Shown: positions 60,250 to 64,000 of the stretch, in pieces | Layout: each line of letters opens with the position of its first letter | Position numbering within the stretch: position 1 is the first letter of the stretch | Origin: Phoenix dactylifera | Taxonomy: Eukaryota; Streptophyta; Magnoliopsida; Arecales; Arecaceae | Assembly: GCF_009389715.1 (NCBI RefSeq) | Contig: NC_052404.1 | Coordinates: forward strand, 7,772,745 to 7,836,744 | Length of the DNA: 64,000 nucleotides | Direction: 5' to 3' | Translations under genes and position numbers: made by a program | Notes under the pieces: generated by a model | The model's database searches: none | Told to the model about the DNA's origin: nothing | What the model saw: the letters and a program-made list of their open reading frames with translations, nothing else

Positions 60250-62472
60250 AAGAAACAATATTTCCTCTTTTCTCATACTTTCCACATGGATTATTGTGGG
60301 AGAGAAACTACATTATCTATTGGCCAGAGTAAACTGCTGTGATCTAATTCCAGATCTACTGAACCAAATGACTAGTTTGTCCCTTTTCATAGTATTTCTT
60401 TTCCTTTTCTTTTATCAAAGAATAAAGGCAAATTTACCGTCTTCCTGCACTGCAGTGGTGACGAAACACTCCCCCTTTTAGATTTTTTTTTATAAAAAAA
60501 TTATTTGCTGTGGACCTAAGAGAGGAGCTACAATGATAGGATTGCTTCATTACCAGATTCTGGTAAGGGAAAAATTGTTAACAGGCCTTTTCAGACAAAG
60601 GCAATGGAGAGCACCTTCAAAACATCTGAAGAGCTGGGCCAGCGAGACAGTATTTGCTTATTAGTTCTTGAACGATCCACTTGCTTTTCACTGGCCATAT
60701 GATTCTGTAAATACTTTAGGTTACAAAAGAACAGAGACCAAGTCTGACTAGTCTGATATTTTCTGATTTACTTACTAATTATTGACGACAAATTTGAGGA
60801 AAAATCTTGGATCAAATATTAATTTCTTAGTTTTTATTTACAAAGGTATTCGAAAAGTTGCTTCATTGTTGCATGCTTCTTTCTTTCCATTATTTACTTC
60901 TTAAGATAGTTCTTCCTAAACTTTTTTTTGAAGAATTTTCTACATTTTCCACAAATTCTGAAAGTTTTCTCATAGCTGAAGCTTTGCCCTTTAACAATTA
61001 CCTATTTACTTCTGAAAGCACTAAAACCTCTTGGAGTCTTAACTTGCATGTGCTCATAGTGGGACTCTACACATGTGGAACTATTTGTTAGGGTATGTAA
61101 TGGATCTAAGAGCTTGTGAACAGCTCAAATCTAGTCATGATCTAAGTGTGAATCTTTTCTAGACAAACTAAAGCTTGATGTTGGGTTTTAGGCTTGAAAT
61201 GAGCTTTAAGCCGAGCCTCAACGACTGGCTTGTTAGTGCTTGGCTCAGCTAGGCTTGTTCGCACAAAAATTACAGAAGAAAAGCTCAAGTGGATCATAAC
61301 GACACTGCCTGTAATGGTTCGGCACGAGTCCTCCTGTTCCGTTGATTGACATCTTCAGATTCTTAGCAGGTCGGACTGTCGGTGATCTGAGATTTCTCCT
61401 GTTCCACTGATTAGCATCTTCAAATTCTTAGCAGGTTGGACTGTCGGTGACCTGAGATTGGGCTTGGTTCAGTTGTCTCCTCCTCTTCATTCCAGGTGGA
61501 AGTCTGGTTGTTGACTACCTTTTATTAAGGGCAGATAGCATGCATGTCACATGCCTTTGCCTTAAAACAACAAAATTTACCGGAGTCGCCCATCCAATAA
61601 AAGCCTTCGAGATAAACTTCTTTGTTGTAATTTTTCTTTACTAGTTTTCACACTGTTCCACTACCAGTGATGGAGTTCATAGCAAGAAATGATACCCTAC
61701 ACCATATGTACCACACGGTGGTGCACCACGCAAATCATTTTGTCTCGTTCTTGAGAGTCTTATTAATCATGCGCTCGTCTTTGATTACCATCCTTTGGTC
61801 CCATAATTCCAAAATTATGAAATTTGTTGAAATAGACTTCTAATGGATCTCTTTTTCCCGAAATCCTTGTTATTGTAGCATCTGTCAGCCTCTCTAATCT
61901 ATCCTGCTTCTCTCTTCACACATTACTCCTCCTAAGAGAGATTAAGTATTGACAATTGAGCATGAATTGCAGCATCCCTAATTGTGCAGGACCATGGACT
62001 CTTGTATTTGTTGGTACAGGCAAGATAAATTGTAACACGTGGGGCCATTGAGCTGGTGCCAAGGATGGAATGCTGCTAGATTTGTTCTGCTGTCTCTGTC
62101 TTTTCTATCAATTCCAAAGGAGAATGTGGCTTGTTTTGATCCAAAAATCCGTCGGTGACAAAGACCTTGCTTTGTGCTGCGATGGAGACGCACCACTATT
62201 GTCGGTGTTGGGGCTGGGGAGGGAGCTATCGACGACAAAGAACTTGCTTTCCATCATCATCCATTTGACAAATATGGCCTGTTTGATCTACTTTGTTCTT
62301 GCAACTAGAATAATGAGCATCCATTTCTCGCCCAAGTGAGAAATTCTCAATTTACCAAGGGGATTCAGACATGGTACACAGTTGAATGCGCATCTGATGA
62401 CTGGCGTTCCACCTTCATGGGCTGATATGAGGACGTAAAATCATCTTTCTTCTTGGAGAATGAACCGGTACC
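60250..62472. other. Intergenic, downstream of SAM synthase
   Basis: No gene supported. AT-rich, with the 65-bp tandem duplication at 61331-61460 described separately. Frames around 62000-62340 are short and I do not recognise them. Confidence 0.45.
61331..61460. repeat. 65-bp tandem duplication
   Basis: CTCCTGTTCC(G/A)(T/C)TGATT then ATCTTCA(G/A)ATTCTTAGCAGG and CGGACTGTCGGTGA or TGGACTGTCGGTGA occurs at 61331 and 61396, about 90 per cent identical by eye. Confidence 0.8.
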
Positions 62473-62690
62473 TATAGGGAGCGTTTGGTATGGGGTGATC
62501 GTCCTAGGATAAGGGTGATGTGGGTGGAGGTGATGAGATCACTGCGTTTAGTTGCACCACGGTGATCCTACGTGGCGGTGATCTTAAATCACTTCCACTC
62601 TTCAAATCACCCTCCAACTCGACGATGGGATACCCGTCCTTGAGGTCGGAAATCCAAGATCACCCAGAGCAGTGATTCTGGATTGAAAGT
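62473..62690. mobile_element. MITE-like left end, right end not found
   Basis: GGGAGCGTTTGGTATGGGG opens a stretch rich in GTGATC and GATCAC words in both orientations, typical of TIR-type MITEs with inverted subterminal repeats. The matching right terminus (CCATACCAAACGCTCCC) is not present before the TA repeat or the right-edge repeat, so the element is probably broken. Confidence 0.45.
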
Positions 62691-62763
62691 TAAACATAAA
62701 AATACCTCTCAAGTTAGCAGAAAAAATGATATATCAATATATCATCAATATATTAAGTTAATG

Positions 62764-62764
<1 letters not shown>

Positions 62765-62813
<49 letters not shown>
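62765..62813. repeat. (TA)n microsatellite, about 24 units
   Basis: Uninterrupted TA repeat inside a longer, nearly pure A/T stretch (62720-62990). Length is likely polymorphic. Confidence 0.95.
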
Positions 62814-62816
<3 letters not shown>

Positions 62817-63009
62817 GTTGATATTATATATTATATTAATGATATATTATATTATAATATATTACTAATCATATTATTATCCTATTATTATTGAAGGATA
62901 ATTTTAAATTCTGCAGAAATATATTATTATATTTTATATTTATATAATGAAAATATTTAATATATTACTATATTACTTTTATTTACCTTATTTTTCTAAT
63001 CAAAATAAT

Positions 63010-64000
63010 TACTGTTGCCCAAGAAGACAACTCAAGGGGGGGGGGGGGGGGGGTGAATTGGGTTTTAAGTAATTATTGCAAATAAAAACTTAATGAGTAA
63101 CAAATTAAACTTATTGCAAGATTAATTAGTTTACTAGATGTAGTGAATGAAGGGGATGGAAGAGACAATGAACTAATCACAAACACAAGAGGTTTTATAG
63201 CGGTTCGGAGCTAACCCTTTCTCCTACGTCCACTCCCCAAGCTACACTTGGGAGTTCACTATAATCCCTCGGATTACGGCCGGTTGTTTTACAAGTTCAC
63301 AACCCAACTTGTTGTTTTACGAGATCACAACGAACTTGGTCGGTTTTCACAGGCTCACCGACTAGAACTACTCGATTGTTTTTCCGGGATCACAATCGAA
63401 CCCTTACACCGTTGGTTTTACCCTCGGCTCACCAACAAACCTTACAACCCTTGATTCAATCCCCTGATTGAATCAAGTAAGAAAATAGTTTGAGAAAATT
63501 ACACGGAAAGCTTCTTAATAAGCAAATATTAAACAATATGAAAAGAGTAGAGTTAGAAGCCCTCAAACAGATTTTGGAAGTGGAAGAAGGGGCTTCTCGA
63601 ATTCAGAGTCTCCTTTTTGAATGCGCTAAAGACTTGATGTCAGAAGGAGAGCCTTGAATGCGAAGGACAGAGTTTGTAGGATGGAGTTCAATGCGTTTCT
63701 TCCTTCTTTCTCTTGTATTTACTCTTGAGAGCCTTTGGTAGGTGGAAATCACTTTTGCTTTGAATGGAATCTCTCTCTTGATGTCTATTACTGTTCACTC
63801 TGACTATTTAAGCAGTCCACTTTGAAAACTAGCCGTTAGACACCAATTTGTGGCCGTTCTGCACAATCTGCAACTCCTGACAATGTGTCCGTTGGGATCG
63901 GAGTCGACTCGCTCGATCTGGAGTCGACTCGGCTGTTGCTGGAGTCGATTCATGCTTCACTGGAGACGACTCGCCCACTGTTCAGGATTTGAATTAAAGT
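63010..64000. mobile_element. Probable high-copy dispersed repeat (retroelement non-coding region), runs off the right edge
   Basis: Starts with TGTTGCCCAAGAAGACAACT, an 18-base G run (63036-63053) and GTGAATTGGGTTTT. A conserved-looking series follows: AGCGGTTCGGAGCTAACCC, CCTACGTCCACTCCCCAAGC, CACTTGGGAGTTCACTATAA, then alternating TTACAAGTTCACAA and ACGAGATCACAA phrases. I recognise this word order from dispersed plant repeats but cannot name the family. No protein domain is visible. Confidence 0.45.
63901..63983. repeat. GAGTCGACTCG minisatellite, four units of 20-21 bp
   Basis: Units begin at 63901, 63921, 63942 and 63963: GAGTCGACTCGC, GAGTCGACTCGG, GAGTCGATTCAT and GAGACGACTCGC. Each core is palindromic (GAGTCGACTC). 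It lies within the right-edge repeat and may extend past the window. Confidence 0.85.

Noticed and set aside
1..64000. tRNA genes, conserved plant miRNA sequences, CRISPR-like arrays
   Set aside because: Scanned by eye for T-loop motifs, common miRNA cores and regularly spaced direct repeats; nothing convincing. A covariance-model search would be needed to exclude small RNAs.

Overview
The window is plant nuclear DNA. It holds long, AT-rich, GT-AG introns, five widely spaced conserved protein genes, and intergenic and intronic sequence full of small DNA transposons, tandem duplications and simple repeats. Coding exons have moderate GC and introns are long, unlike grasses. Together with the dispersed CCGGTACC-rich elements this points to a non-grass monocot, most likely a palm. 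That assignment is an inference from general impression, not a database result.

Layout: (1) 1-17490, minus strand: a CAMTA calmodulin-binding transcription activator, ten exons, cut by the left edge before its IQ motifs. (2) 17.5-23.4 kb: intergenic, with a fold-back element and two MITE-like elements. (3) 23412-31242, minus: a nine-exon class I SAM-dependent methyltransferase of the EEF1A-lysine-methyltransferase-4/METTL13-like family, 243 aa, with a 5.4 kb intron. (4) 31.3-33.9 kb: intergenic. (5) 33929-43354, minus: a seven-exon RING plus C2H2 zinc-finger E3 ligase of the ZNF598/Hel2 family, 866 aa, with a 5.6 kb intron that carries several local duplications. (6) 43.4-49.7 kb: intergenic between divergent genes, with retroelement relics and one possible gene remnant. 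(7) 50068-51714, plus: a three-exon bHLH factor of the tapetal EAT1/bHLH10-89-91 clade, 417 aa, with several short upstream ORFs. (8) 51.7-56.7 kb: intergenic with an LTR-like fragment. (9) 56.76-60.2 kb, plus: S-adenosylmethionine synthase, 396 aa, with one intron in the 5' leader ending directly before the ATG. (10) 60.3-64 kb: tandem repeats, a MITE end, a long TA repeat and a high-copy-looking repeat at the right edge.

The genes are ordinary independently transcribed plant genes (stress transcription, protein methylation, ribosome quality control, anther development, methyl-donor supply), and I see no operon-like or clustered pathway. Exon joins were built by hand, keeping reading phase across every junction; the methyltransferase, Hel2, bHLH and SAM synthase models close exactly in frame.

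The most informative non-genic signal is a family of short elements with CCGGTACC-rich bodies. Five copies, all in introns, have matching ends and flanking 9-bp direct repeats (9/9, 8/9, 8/9, 7/9 and 7/9), which marks them as non-autonomous Mutator-like transposons. Two apparent GC-AG introns (CAMTA intron 1, Hel2 intron 6) are the other points most worth checking. I did not find a convincing new biological system.
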